Positions 54,190-63,866 of a stretch of DNA of 64,000 nt are shown here, one piece after another (positions within the stretch are counted from its first letter, which is position 1; each line of letters begins with the position of its first letter). The notes under the pieces were generated by a model. It saw nothing but the letters and a program-made list of their open reading frames with translations, did no database searches and was not told the origin of the DNA. Both the position numbers and the translations under genes were made by a program. Source of the stretch: Marinifilum fragile JCM 15579 (GTDB lineage: Bacteria > Bacteroidota > Bacteroidia > Bacteroidales > Marinifilaceae); contig NZ_BAZX01000004.1 of assembly GCF_001310955.1 (NCBI RefSeq), forward strand, positions 186,001 to 250,000. The letters run 5' to 3'.

Positions 54190-55589
54190 CTAATTCGGAC
54201 CGACAAAAGTTAATTCCACCTCTTCTATCAATTTCTGACCAGCATAAACTCCAATGCTAATAGGTACTTTATCACCTTTAACTTCTGATTTAGGAAGGAT
54301 AGCGAAAAACACACCTTCTTTTATTGAACTTGCATCAGCTTTTAAGTTTTCACCAATTACCTTAACCTCACCTTCGTGATTCATAATTTTAAAATGAATA
54401 GCTACTTCTTTGGTAGTTTTATTCACCACCTTAAAGTTATACATATTGCTGATTTTACCATTGTCTTGCTGCTGAAACATTAAGCCAGGAGTACGCAGGA
54501 TGATTGCTTCCAAATCGGTTCTTGAGGCAAACAAACCAATAACAATTCCGATTAAAGCTGTAAGTACAATCGTATAAGCAATTTTACGAACCGGCCAGTT
54601 GTTCTTTTTGCCTTCGGCGATATTTTTCTCAGAATCGAAACGAATCAATCCCTTTGGCTTTCCGATCCATTCCATTACCGAATTACATTCATCAATACAA
54701 GCAGTACAGTTGATACATTCCAATTGTGTACCATCACGCACATCAATTCCTGTTGGACAAACATCAACGCATTGATAGCAATCTATGCAATCACCTTTGC
54801 CTTCGCTTCACGATCTTCGCCGGCCTCAAGAGGAGCACGTTCTTCACCACGTTTATAGTCGTAGGCTACAACAATGGTATTCGAATCCAACAAAACTCCT
54901 TGCAATCTTCCGTAAGGGCAAATCATTGAACACACTTGTTCGCGTAATTTTGCGAATACAAAGTACATTACACCCGAGAATGCTAATGCCACGATAAGCC
55001 CAACTTTATGTTCTGATATAGGATCGTTAATGATTTTCCACAATTCATCTATTCCGATGATATAGCTCAGAAATGTATTTGTGATGAGGAAACAAATGGC
55101 ATAAAAGAGAATTGCCTTTAAGCTTTTCTTCCAGAACTTTTCAAAGTTGAGTGATTGAGCATCTAGTTTCCTTTGTTCTTGGTGTGATCCTTCAATTAAA
55201 TATTCAATTTTTCGGAAGATAAACTCCATGAAAACAGTTTGTGGACAAGTCCACCCACACCAAATTCTACCGTAACTAACAGTAAAAAACACGATGAAAA
55301 CAAATAGAGTGATCATCGAAAAAAGAAAGATGTGGAAATCCTGAGGCCAGAATCTTACACCAAATAGAATAAACTTTCGCTCCAGAACATTTAATAGAAA
55401 CAAGGGTTCACCACCTACTTTTACAAATGGTAAGCCGAACATCAATGCAAGTAGAGTATAGCTTACGATATTTCGGTAATTGTAAAGTTTACCTTTCGGT
55501 TTTTGGGCATATACCCATTTTCTTTTTCCACTATCATTCAGTGTTGCCAACTGATCACGATAAGTGTTATAGGGATTTTCAGGAGCCAT
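54190..55589 (-). pseudogene. ccoG: ccoG, cbb3 assembly iron-sulfur protein (RdxA/FixG family), one-base frameshift
   Basis: CcoG is thought to reduce copper for cbb3 assembly. Expected length is about 466 residues with several membrane helices, CGWTCPQTVFMEF, two 4Fe-4S sites and an Ig-like C-terminal domain. The first frame ends ..EDREAKAKVIA; the second opens at MRDGTQLECINCTACIDEC. Adding one G at the plus-strand CC at 54794-54795 restores ..AKGDCIDCYQCVDVCPTGIDVRDG, so the lesion falls exactly in the first ferredoxin motif. The start is the ATG at 55589 (MAPENPYNTYRD); a TTG at 55631 is rejected. All other motifs are intact. Confidence 0.85.
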
Positions 55590-55682
55590 GTTGTTCTGTT
55601 TATTGATCGGATCTAAGACTTCAAGTTTCAAGCCTCAAGTTCATTGCTTGAAGCTTGTTACTCGAAACTTACAGCTTATTTT

Positions 55683-56246
55683 TTATTCTACTAGTTCACC
55701 TTGAGCTTCTTTTGCATTAGGAGGGTTAGTTCCTTGCAGACTCATAGTATAGCTAGCAACTTGTAGCATTTGTTCAGGTGAAAGTTGATTTTGCCAGGCC
55801 AACATTCCTTTTAGAGGTTTACCTACTTTAATAATATGGTAGACATCTTTTAAAGAACCACCATTTAACCAATATTTGTCGGTAAGGTTTGGTCCGATAG
55901 CATTTCCTTCCCCAACTGCACCGTGACAAGCAATACAGTTTTTGTCGTAAATCTCTTTTCCTTTGGCAAGGTTGTCGGCATCTGTCATTAAAACCAATGC
56001 ATTTTCATCAAACTTAGGTTTTGGTTTGTTGGCTTCAGCCAAGGCGATTTCCTTATTGTATTCTGCAATTTGCAAATCATCTCCAAACACATGGTATCGG
56101 AAAATGTAAACTGCCGAAAATACAATGGTTGCATAGAATAGGTATCGCCACCATGTTGGCATTGGATTATTCAATTCTCTGATACCATCGTAATCATGGT
56201 CGCTAATCAGGTGTTTGTTTTCTTCAATATATTTATCGTTATCCAT
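55683..56246 (-). CDS. ccoP: cbb3 oxidase subunit CcoP (mono-haem)
   Basis: A 187-residue membrane-anchored cytochrome c. An N-terminal segment (YDGIRELNNPMPTWWRYLF) leads into one helix (FYATIVFSAVYIFRYHVF). A single haem site follows (CIACH, about residue 108) with axial Met in KPLKGMLAWQ. Proteobacterial CcoP has two haem sites; only one is present here. It sits between ccoQ and ccoG and passes electrons to the catalytic subunit. Confidence 0.9.
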   Translation of the reverse strand: MDNDKYIEENKHLISDHDYDGIRELNNPMPTWWRYLFYATIVFSAVYIFRYHVFGDDLQIAEYNKEIALAEANKPKPKFDENALVLMTDADNLAKGKEIYDKNCIACHGAVGEGNAIGPNLTDKYWLNGGSLKDVYHIIKVGKPLKGMLAWQNQLSPEQMLQVASYTMSLQGTNPPNAKEAQGELVE

Positions 56247-56262
56247 TGCTATAGATTTAGGG

Positions 56263-56463
56263 TCAATTATTATTTATTTCAGAAGAATCCATATCATCTT
56301 CATCAAGAGCATAGCTTTCCATTTGAGCGAAGTAGGCTTTGTTACTTTTCTTAAAAGCCCACCAAACCATTCCTGCAAAAAACAGGAAGAAAATCAGTAA
56401 TGAGATACTTGGAAAGAATCCCACATCTGATATGCCTTGTAAGTAATGACTAACTAATTTCAT
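56263..56463 (-). CDS. ccoQ: CcoQ/FixQ-like small membrane subunit
   Basis: A 66-residue protein with one helix (ISLLIFFLFFAGMVWWAF) and an acidic C-terminal tail. The frame extends to 56514, but the ATG at 56463 (MKLVSHYLQG) is a better start, leaving 82 bases to ccoNO. Place, size and one-helix layout suit CcoQ, which stabilises the oxidase; sequence conservation in this family is low. Confidence 0.72.
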   Translation of the reverse strand: MKLVSHYLQGISDVGFFPSISLLIFFLFFAGMVWWAFKKSNKAYFAQMESYALDEDDMDSSEINNN

Positions 56464-56545
56464 ACTTAATACTTTTAAAGTACAAAGGGAAAAGGCTAAA
56501 GCAAATGTCTCCAATTGCCTTATCCTTAATCCTTATTACTTGTTT

Positions 56546-58689
56546 TTATTCTTTAACTGATATATCTCTACCCAAACGCTGTAGGTAAGCAATCAAAGCA
56601 ATAATTTCTTTGTCGCTTGTTACATCAATTCCATTTGCGTTCAAATCAGCAGCAATTTCTTTGGCTTGTTTTTGCAAGTCATCATTTGCTACTTGATCGT
56701 AGTTAGCAGGATATGGTTCTTCATCGTAAGGAACTCCAAGCGTTATCATTGCTCTAATTTTAGCAGGAGTAGATGATGTATCCAATTCATCTTTAATCAA
56801 CCAAGGATATTTTGGCATAATTGATTGCGCATTCATCTTTTGAGGATCCAACATGTGGTTGTAATGCCATACATTGGTCTTGTACATTTTTCCTCCAGGT
56901 ACTCCCGAGCGAGCCAAATCCGGACCAGTACGTTTCGATCCCCAAAGGTGCGGATGATCGTATACAAATTCACCAGCTTTTGAATACTCACCGTAACGTT
57001 CTGTTTCAGATCTGAAAGGGCGAACCATTTGTGAGTGACACGTATTACATCCTTCTCGGATATAAATATCACGACCTTGTAGTTCAAGCGGTGTATATGG
57101 TTTTACACTTTCAATGGTTGGTACATTTGACTTGATCAAGTATGTTGGAATGATCTCGAAAGCACCACCAATTAAAATTGCCACAGTAGAAAGAATCATG
57201 AACTGAACAGGTTTTCTCTCTAACCAACGGTGTAAACCTTCACCTTTTTCACGTTTCTTAGGTGAATGTAATGCAGGAGCCGAAGCTTCTTCATTATCCG
57301 AACATTTACCTGATGCAGCTGTCTTAAATAGGTTGTAAACCATTAAGAACAAACTTGTAAAGTATAGTAATCCACCTAGTACACGAACGTGGTACATTGG
57401 AAGAATCTGTGTAACGGTTTCAAGGAAGTTAGGATAAGCCAATAATCCGTCAGGAGTAAATTCTTTCCACATTAAAGTTTGAACTACGGCTCCCCAGTAC
57501 AATGGCAATGCATAAAAAATCATACCTAAGGTTCCCATCCAGAAGTGAGCATTGGCCAATTTTTCCGAATACAACTTGGTTTTCCACATTTTAGGGAATA
57601 GGTAGTAAAGCATACCAAAAGTCAGGAATCCATTCCAACCCATTGCTCCAATGTGAACGTGAGCAATTGTCCAGTCAGTATAATGTGTTAATGAGTTCAC
57701 CCATTTTAAAGACATCATCGGACCTTCGAATGTTGACATACCGTAAGCTGTTACGGCAACCACCATAAATTTCAAGGTTGCACTATCGCGAACTTTATCC
57801 CATGCACCACGAAGCGTAAGTAATCCGTTGAACATACCACCCCACGATGGAGCAATCAACATGATTGAGAATACAACTCCAAGCGATTGAGCCCAATCAG
57901 GAAGTGCAGTATATAACAAGTGGTGAGGACCAGCCCAGATATAAAGGAATACCAATGCCCAAAAGTGAATAATCGATAATCGGTATGAATATACCGGACG
58001 ATTCGCTGCCTTAGGCAAAAAGTAATACATCAATCCCAAGTAAGGAGTGGTTAGGAAAAATGCCACTGCATTGTGTCCGTACCACCATTGTACCAAAGCA
58101 TCCTGAACACCAGCATAAACCGGGTAGGACTGAATCCAGCTATAAGGAAGCTCGATTGAGTTACCAATGTGAAGCACTGCAACGGTCACAAAAGTTGCGA
58201 TGTAGAACCAAATGGAAACATAAAGGTGATCAGCTCTACGTCTCAGAATTGTACCAAACATGTTCCATCCAAATACCACCCAAATAATGGTAATTGCGAT
58301 ATCGATTGGCCATTCCAGCTCTGCATATTCTTTACTTGTAGTGATCCCAAGTACAAATGTTACTGCCGCTGAAACGATAATGGCCTGCCATCCCCAAAAG
58401 TGAATCCAGCTTAGTTTATCGCTAAACATTCTGGCTTTTAGCAATCGCTGCAGCGAATAGTATACCGCTGCGAAAATCCCGTTCCCAACAAAGGCGAAAA
58501 TTACCGCATTGGTATGGATTGGACGAATACGTCCGAAAGTGTGTATTCCAAATTAAAATTAAAAACCGGGAAAGCGAGCTGCAAGGCTGCCAATAACCCC
58601 ACCAACATTCCGACTACACCCCAAATAATGGTTGCGTAGGCAAAATATTTAACGATTTTGTTATCGTACGAAAAATGTTGTGTTTCCAT
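56546..58689 (-). pseudogene. ccoNO: ccoN-ccoO fusion, cbb3 oxidase subunits I/II, one-base frameshift
   Basis: Catalytic haem-copper subunit CcoN (about residues 1-480) fused to the cytochrome c subunit CcoO, whose haem site is CNTCHSQMVRPF. Such fusions are known in Bacteroidota. The N-terminal 62 residues (METQHFSYDNKIVKYFAYA..) stop at 58501 in ..LEYTLSDVF. One extra base near 58540-58541 restores ..NLEYTTFGRIRPIHTNAVIFAFVG and joins the 632-residue frame. Its metal-ligand histidines (HNAVAFFLT, GPHHLLYTALPDW, AHVHIGAMGWNG) are intact. As written the oxidase would lose its first helix. Confidence 0.87.
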
Positions 58690-58693
58690 TAAA

Positions 58694-58894
58694 TTAAGAT
58701 TTATGGTTCTTCTTTGCTGTATTTTCTAGATCTAATAATTCTTCTGCCTTCTTCTCTTTGTCTTCGAATAAAATTCTTACCGAAGGAGAGTAGGAGTCAT
58801 CGTATTGCCCTTTTTTAACGGCCCATAGAAATCCGATTAGGAATCCTCCCGCCACTAGCATACTCACACCGATTAAAACGAACAAAACACTCAT
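58694..58894 (-). CDS. ccoS: cbb3 oxidase assembly protein CcoS
   Basis: A 66-residue protein with one N-terminal helix (VLFVLIGVSMLVAGGFLIGFLWAV) and a polar tail starting KKGQYDDSYSPSVRILF; the family's G-Q-Y/F-D-D motif is clear. CcoS is needed for cofactor insertion into cbb3 oxidase. It lies 5 bases after ccoI and 4 bases before ccoNO. Confidence 0.9.
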   Translation of the reverse strand: MSVLFVLIGVSMLVAGGFLIGFLWAVKKGQYDDSYSPSVRILFEDKEKKAEELLDLENTAKKNHKS

Positions 58895-58899
58895 GTTAA

Positions 58900-61378
58900 T
58901 TAATTTAATTGAACAGATTTTGCTGATGAAAAGGCCTTCTGCTCTATATTTTTATTGTCTGTAATTTTATTTTCTGATTCTTTATTTTTTGCAATTAAGT
59001 TAGTAGTGATGGTTGTAAAAGCTACAATCGAAACGGAACTAATGGGCATCAACAATGCTGCTACAATAGGAGATAAAATCCCTTGTATGGCAAAATAAAG
59101 GCCTACAAAATTGTACAAGAACGACAGTAGGAAGCTTAATTTTACAATCCAAATACTCTTTTTTGTTATCGATAAGAATCGAGTTAGTTCAGAGAACTTT
59201 GAGGATTCCAAAATTGCATCACATGCAGGCGAAAAATGGTAAACATCATCCGCAATTGAAATTCCCACATCGCTTGACTTTAAAGCTCCGGCATCATTTA
59301 ATCCATCACCAATCATCAGTACTTTTTTGCCTTCTTTCTTCAATTGGTTGATATATTCCAATTTATCATTCGGCGATTGATCGTAACGAAGGTTAGATGA
59401 GGCTGGGAAAATTTTTTCAAGATTTTCTCTTTCCGCATCATTATCTCCAGTAAGAACATGTAAGTCGTATTTCGATGATAAATTTTTAATCAAGTCTGAT
59501 AAACCTGTTCTGTATTGATTGCTTAAGGTAAAGTGACCTTTTACATTTCCATCAACCGAGTAGTATACTTCTGTTGTTAGTGATTTGCTTTCTGAAATAC
59601 CTTCAGATATGAATTTAGCTGAACCCAGTTTGATTTCGCGTCCATTTACAAAGCCAGATATCCCCATAGATGGGAGTTCATGATAATCTTCCACCTTCTC
59701 TGGACTAATATCTTTTAGATGATCGTAAATTGAAGAGCTTAAGATATGAGTTGAATGTCTGGTTAAAGACTTTACCGCTACATAATCTTCAGTTGTTAGC
59801 TTATCACCCTCAAAGGAAATTTTCACTTCATCAGCCTGGGTAATGGTTCCGGTTTTATCGAAAACAATACTTGTGATGGAGTTTAATTTCTCAACACATG
59901 CGAGCCTTTCAAATAAATTCCCAATCGTCCCATTAATCTCATGGTATTACCCAAAGCAAAAGGAGCTGATAATGCCAAAGCACAGGGGCAAGCGACAATC
60001 AATACTGATGTAAATGCGAAAACGGCTTTGCTAGTGTCATTAAATAGCCAGTACAATCCACTTAATGCTGCAATGGCAATAATGATTATCGTGAAATGTT
60101 TACTGATTTTGTCAATTAAGGAATTCAGCTTTGAGGCTTCACTATTTTCTTCATCAAACTGATTCCAAAGCTGAGTTAAGCGACTTTGAACTACATCTTT
60201 TTCGATGGTCAGTTCAATTGCACTACCCATCTGCTTTCCACCAGCAAAAATCTGATCACCAGCTTCCTTAAATACAGGTTTCGATTCTCCTGTCACAAAG
60301 CTGTAGTCGATCTGTGCATCACCTTTGGTCAGAATACTATCTGCAGGAATTAATTCCTGATTTCTGATTAGAATAATATCACCTTTTTTCAATTTCTCGA
60401 TTGGGGTGCTTACTTCCTGTCCATTTTCCATTTTGCTAACGGCAACAGGAAAATAGGAGCGATAATCTCTTTCAAAAGATAAAGCCTGGTAAGTTCTGTT
60501 TTGATACCATTTTCCAATCAATAGAAAAAAGATCAGACCAGTAAGGGAATCCATATACCCAGCGCCAGTACCAGAAAAAATTTCATACGAACTTTGAATG
60601 AATAGAGTCAAAATTCCTAGTGAAATGGGTACGTCGATATTTACAAAGCGATGTTTAATTGCTTTATATGCTGAAGCTAGGTAATCATTACCACTATACA
60701 GAAATACCGGAAGAACCAGGAAGAAATTCATCATTCCAAAGAAGTTTTTGAAATGCGTTTCCAAATATTCATTTCCCGGAACGTATTCGGGCAAGCTCAG
60801 CAGCATGATATTTCCAAAACAAAAGCCTGCAATACCTATTTTGTAAAGCAATTTTTTGTTGGCATCCTTGTTTTGTTTTTGCTGAAGCTTGTCCAGAGTA
60901 ATTTCAGGTACATAGTGAATAGAAGATAATAATTCAGCCAGTTGACGAATACTAACTTGATCGGAATCGAAGGTCAAGCTTACCTCTTTCTTCACAAAAT
61001 TAACCATCGACTTTAAAACTCCCTGATTGAGAATATTTAAATTTTCGAGTAGCCAAATGCAAGAACTACAATGAATAGCCGGAATGTATAAGGTAAGTTT
61101 ACGGATGTTTCCTTCAGAAAAATCATATAATTGATTGGCAATTTCTTCTTCATCAAGAAATGCAAACTTCTCTTTAAATTTACCGCTCTCGATTTTAATT
61201 CCAGGATTGGATTCAAAATCGTAGTACGAACATAGTTCATTCTCGTGCAAAAGCTGATATACAGTTGAACAACCATTGCAACAAAAGGGCTTATCATCCA
61301 CATAACATGATGTTTGCCGCAGTCGTCGCCACAGTGCACACAAATTTGATTTTTTGTTTCTTGCTGCATATTTGCCAT
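58900..61378 (-). pseudogene. ccoI: ccoI, copper-translocating P-type ATPase of the cbb3 locus, two one-base frameshifts
   Basis: Expected to be about 826 residues. It has an N-terminal Cys-rich domain, a heavy-metal domain with HCSSCIWLLENL, the transport motif CPCALALSAPFALG, the phosphorylation site FDKTGTITQ, and GDGLNDAGALK. One A lost at the plus-strand TTT 61313-61315 breaks ..CGDDCGKTSCYVDDKPFCCNGC. One G lost near 59895 breaks ..LKGSHVVEKLNSITSIVFDKTGT, so the phosphorylation site falls outside both long frames. Neighbouring sequence is otherwise well preserved. CcoI delivers copper for the CcoN binuclear centre. The start is the ATG at 61378. Confidence 0.85.
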
Positions 61379-61406
61379 CTTGCAGAACGTAATTTAAATT
61401 CAGACT

Positions 61407-61544
61407 ATGAGAACAGATTCAAGTTTAATTTATATCGTTGTTGCGATAACCGCTCTTCACTTTCTTGTTGGTATTGGATATCTTCTTTATAAATTGGGAA
61501 GACCTTCAAAATCCAAAAAGGAAGAAAGTGAAGAATCAAATTAA
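61407..61544 (+). CDS. 45-residue single-helix membrane protein
   Basis: Starts MRTDSSLIYIVVAITALHFL, continues VGIGYLLYKLGR and ends with a highly charged tail (KKEESEESN). One clean membrane helix plus cytoplasmic tail is the layout of small respiratory-complex or assembly proteins. It is the only plus-strand gene in the cbb3 locus. It begins 28 bases from the divergent ccoI start, and its stop overlaps the convergent cytochrome c stop by four bases. I recognise no family. Confidence 0.5.
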   Translation: MRTDSSLIYIVVAITALHFLVGIGYLLYKLGRPSKSKKEESEESN

Positions 61545-62464
61545 TCTTGCTTACTGGCCAATTTTGGCAGCTTAATCATTTGGAACAGTACCAAAAAGAT
61601 TACACTCCAAATACCAACTACACCACCTACAAAAGTCACAATAATCCAGATTGGAGCATTAGCCCTGGTTCCCCACATAGCTCTTTCATCAAGAGGATTA
61701 ACAGGATCAGTTGGTACACCCAGAGTTACAACTCTGGCTTCTTCCAATTTTCCGTAGAATGCATCATCAGTTACTTTAACAAGCATATTAACTTGTCCTT
61801 CTCTGTCTCCAGGAAGATCTTTAGGAAACTGAATCTGAACATCTCCTTTTTCGTTGGTGTATGGATCTTCGCCCGAAACATCAAGAAATCCAAAGCTTCT
61901 TTTTACCAAGAAACTCATTTCGATACCTTGTAAACCTACACGTTTCCCTGTTTTAGTAACACCACTTAATTTGGCTGACATGTTTTTTTCAGCCTCATTA
62001 ACTTTTAGTTCTAATTTAACATCAGTAACTTCCGGATTTTTAATCTCAGCAACTTGTTGTCTTTCTTTTTTGTTTTTATCAAATGATCTCAAAAATGTTA
62101 TGACCATCCATTTGTCTTCATCGCTTAAGGTTTTTTCGAAGGTTGGCATCGCACCTTGTCCTTTATTTACCTTGTAGTAAATTTCTCCATCTGAAGATTG
62201 TACAAGGAAATTTTGTGAACCTAAATCGGTGGGAGCAACAGGTGCCAACGGTAGCATATTTGCCATTGTTGGATCACCATGACAAGACTTACAGTTAAGA
62301 TTGTATATTTTCTTACCTGAGCTAATGTTTTTGGCAGTGGCTTCGTAAGGATTTTGTTTCTTCTTTGCAGAGCTTGGAACCGACCATCCCTGTGCATTTG
62401 CTAATGAGCCTGAGAAAATAAAAATCAGGAATAAAGCAGCTATATTTTTAATTGTATTCTTCAT
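61541..62464 (-). CDS. Mono-haem cytochrome c with C-terminal membrane anchor
   Basis: A 307-residue protein with signal peptide (ALFLIFIFSGSLANAQ). One haem c site (NCKSCHGD, about residue 60) has a likely Met ligand in GQGAMPTF. A beta-rich domain follows (about 140-265) and a single C-terminal helix (IIVTFVGGVVGIWSVIFLVLF). It follows an NrfD-type gene by 12 bases and precedes the cbb3 genes, so it probably collects electrons from the NrfD/Fe-S module and passes them to the oxidase (inference). Confidence 0.82.
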   Translation of the reverse strand: MKNTIKNIAALFLIFIFSGSLANAQGWSVPSSAKKKQNPYEATAKNISSGKKIYNLNCKSCHGDPTMANMLPLAPVAPTDLGSQNFLVQSSDGEIYYKVNKGQGAMPTFEKTLSDEDKWMVITFLRSFDKNKKERQQVAEIKNPEVTDVKLELKVNEAEKNMSAKLSGVTKTGKRVGLQGIEMSFLVKRSFGFLDVSGEDPYTNEKGDVQIQFPKDLPGDREGQVNMLVKVTDDAFYGKLEEARVVTLGVPTDPVNPLDERAMWGTRANAPIWIIVTFVGGVVGIWSVIFLVLFQMIKLPKLASKQD

Positions 62465-62476
62465 GATTCTTTTCGT

Positions 62477-63817
62477 TTAGGCGTCAATTTTAACTTCAAT
62501 CCCCTTGCTTTCCGCTGTTTCTACAATAGGAACAACTGGGAAAATTTTAGAAAGTACAGTAATAATCAACAGTACCAATGCAAAACTTAATACTGTTACC
62601 GAAACTTCGATTGCAGTAGGATAGTAATGCACGAAGTTCTCTGGAACATTTTGAATTGGTAAATGAGGGTGAAGCAATGTTGGAATTACAATTACATATC
62701 GTTTAAACCAAGCTCCGGCCAATACAAACAATGAAATAATCATGATTGGTAAAGGCTTTCTGAATTTTTTATAAACCAATAGAATGATAGGAATAATATT
62801 TCCTAGCAATTGAGAAGACCAGAACATGATTGCCCAGTGTCCATAGAATAATTCTTTTAGGTGCACGTCATCACCTGTTTTCATTTTATAGCCAGGAACT
62901 AAAAATTCGTTCAGGTTGAAATATAAGTAAACCAAACATACAGCTACCAAAAGCTTACCCATTTTATCGAACTGTAAATCGGTAATATAATCTTGCAATT
63001 TGTAATTTACTCTGAAGAAATACATCGCAATGATTAAGGCTGCAGCTCCTGCAACAAAAGCACCAGCAACGAAATAAGGTCCGAATATGGTAGTATCCCA
63101 ACCATTTCGCAAGGTTGCTGCAAATAACCAAGAAGTTACCGTGTGAATAGCAAGACCAATTGGAACGATTAGAACCATTAAAGTTCGAATCATCTTATGA
63201 AGATGTTTATGCTGTTCAGGTGTGTTAATATATCCCAATGAAAGAATATTATACAACTTCTTCATGATTGGAGAAGCTTTGGTAAGCTCTTTTTTACAGA
63301 TTGCCAAATCAGGTATCATTGGTAAAATTAGCAACAAGGCACTTACTGTTAGATAAGTAGTGATTACCGTAACATCCCAAAGAATTGGTGACTGAAAACG
63401 ACCATGAATCATTACATTTAATACTCTGTCTGGTCGCCCCATATCAAGTACAATTACTAAACCAGCAACGGCCACAAAGGCTACGGCTATGATTTCTGCA
63501 ATTCTGGAGATTGGTGTTATCCAATCGATTCGGAGCAATCCTAAAATTGAGGAAATTAACATCCCAACCAAACTAACCGCTACAAAGAATACAAAGTTGG
63601 CAATGTACAATCCCCATGAAACGTAATCTCGCATTCCAGTTACACCTAATCCATCTTTTAACTGAATGTAATAGGCCCAACCGCAAACACTAATTACTGC
63701 GATCAAAAATACAATCCAAAGTTCAAGACCTTTGTGGTTTTGCATTGGATGTAGAATGTCTTTTTTTATTTTTTCAAACGAAAGAGTTGTTTCTTTCTGT
63801 TTAGGTAAGTCATTCAT
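62477..63817 (-). CDS. NrfD/PsrC-family quinol-interacting membrane subunit
   Basis: A 446-residue protein with about ten membrane helices. The family hallmarks are GLYIANFVFFVAVSLVGML near helix 2, AFVAVAGLVIVLDMGRPDR in helix 3 and a conserved ..WDVTVITTYL. NrfD/PsrC proteins oxidise or reduce menaquinone in complexes with a four-cluster ferredoxin subunit; such a subunit is encoded just upstream at the window edge. It is not assigned to alternative complex III because no DUF3341 gene lies between it and the cytochrome. Confidence 0.87.
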   Translation of the reverse strand: MNDLPKQKETTLSFEKIKKDILHPMQNHKGLELWIVFLIAVISVCGWAYYIQLKDGLGVTGMRDYVSWGLYIANFVFFVAVSLVGMLISSILGLLRIDWITPISRIAEIIAVAFVAVAGLVIVLDMGRPDRVLNVMIHGRFQSPILWDVTVITTYLTVSALLLILPMIPDLAICKKELTKASPIMKKLYNILSLGYINTPEQHKHLHKMIRTLMVLIVPIGLAIHTVTSWLFAATLRNGWDTTIFGPYFVAGAFVAGAAALIIAMYFFRVNYKLQDYITDLQFDKMGKLLVAVCLVYLYFNLNEFLVPGYKMKTGDDVHLKELFYGHWAIMFWSSQLLGNIIPIILLVYKKFRKPLPIMIISLFVLAGAWFKRYVIVIPTLLHPHLPIQNVPENFVHYYPTAIEVSVTVLSFALVLLIITVLSKIFPVVPIVETAESKGIEVKIDA

Positions 63818-63866
63818 AAGATTTAGTTATTTAGGGCAAATAATTATCTATTGTTTAATTTGATAT

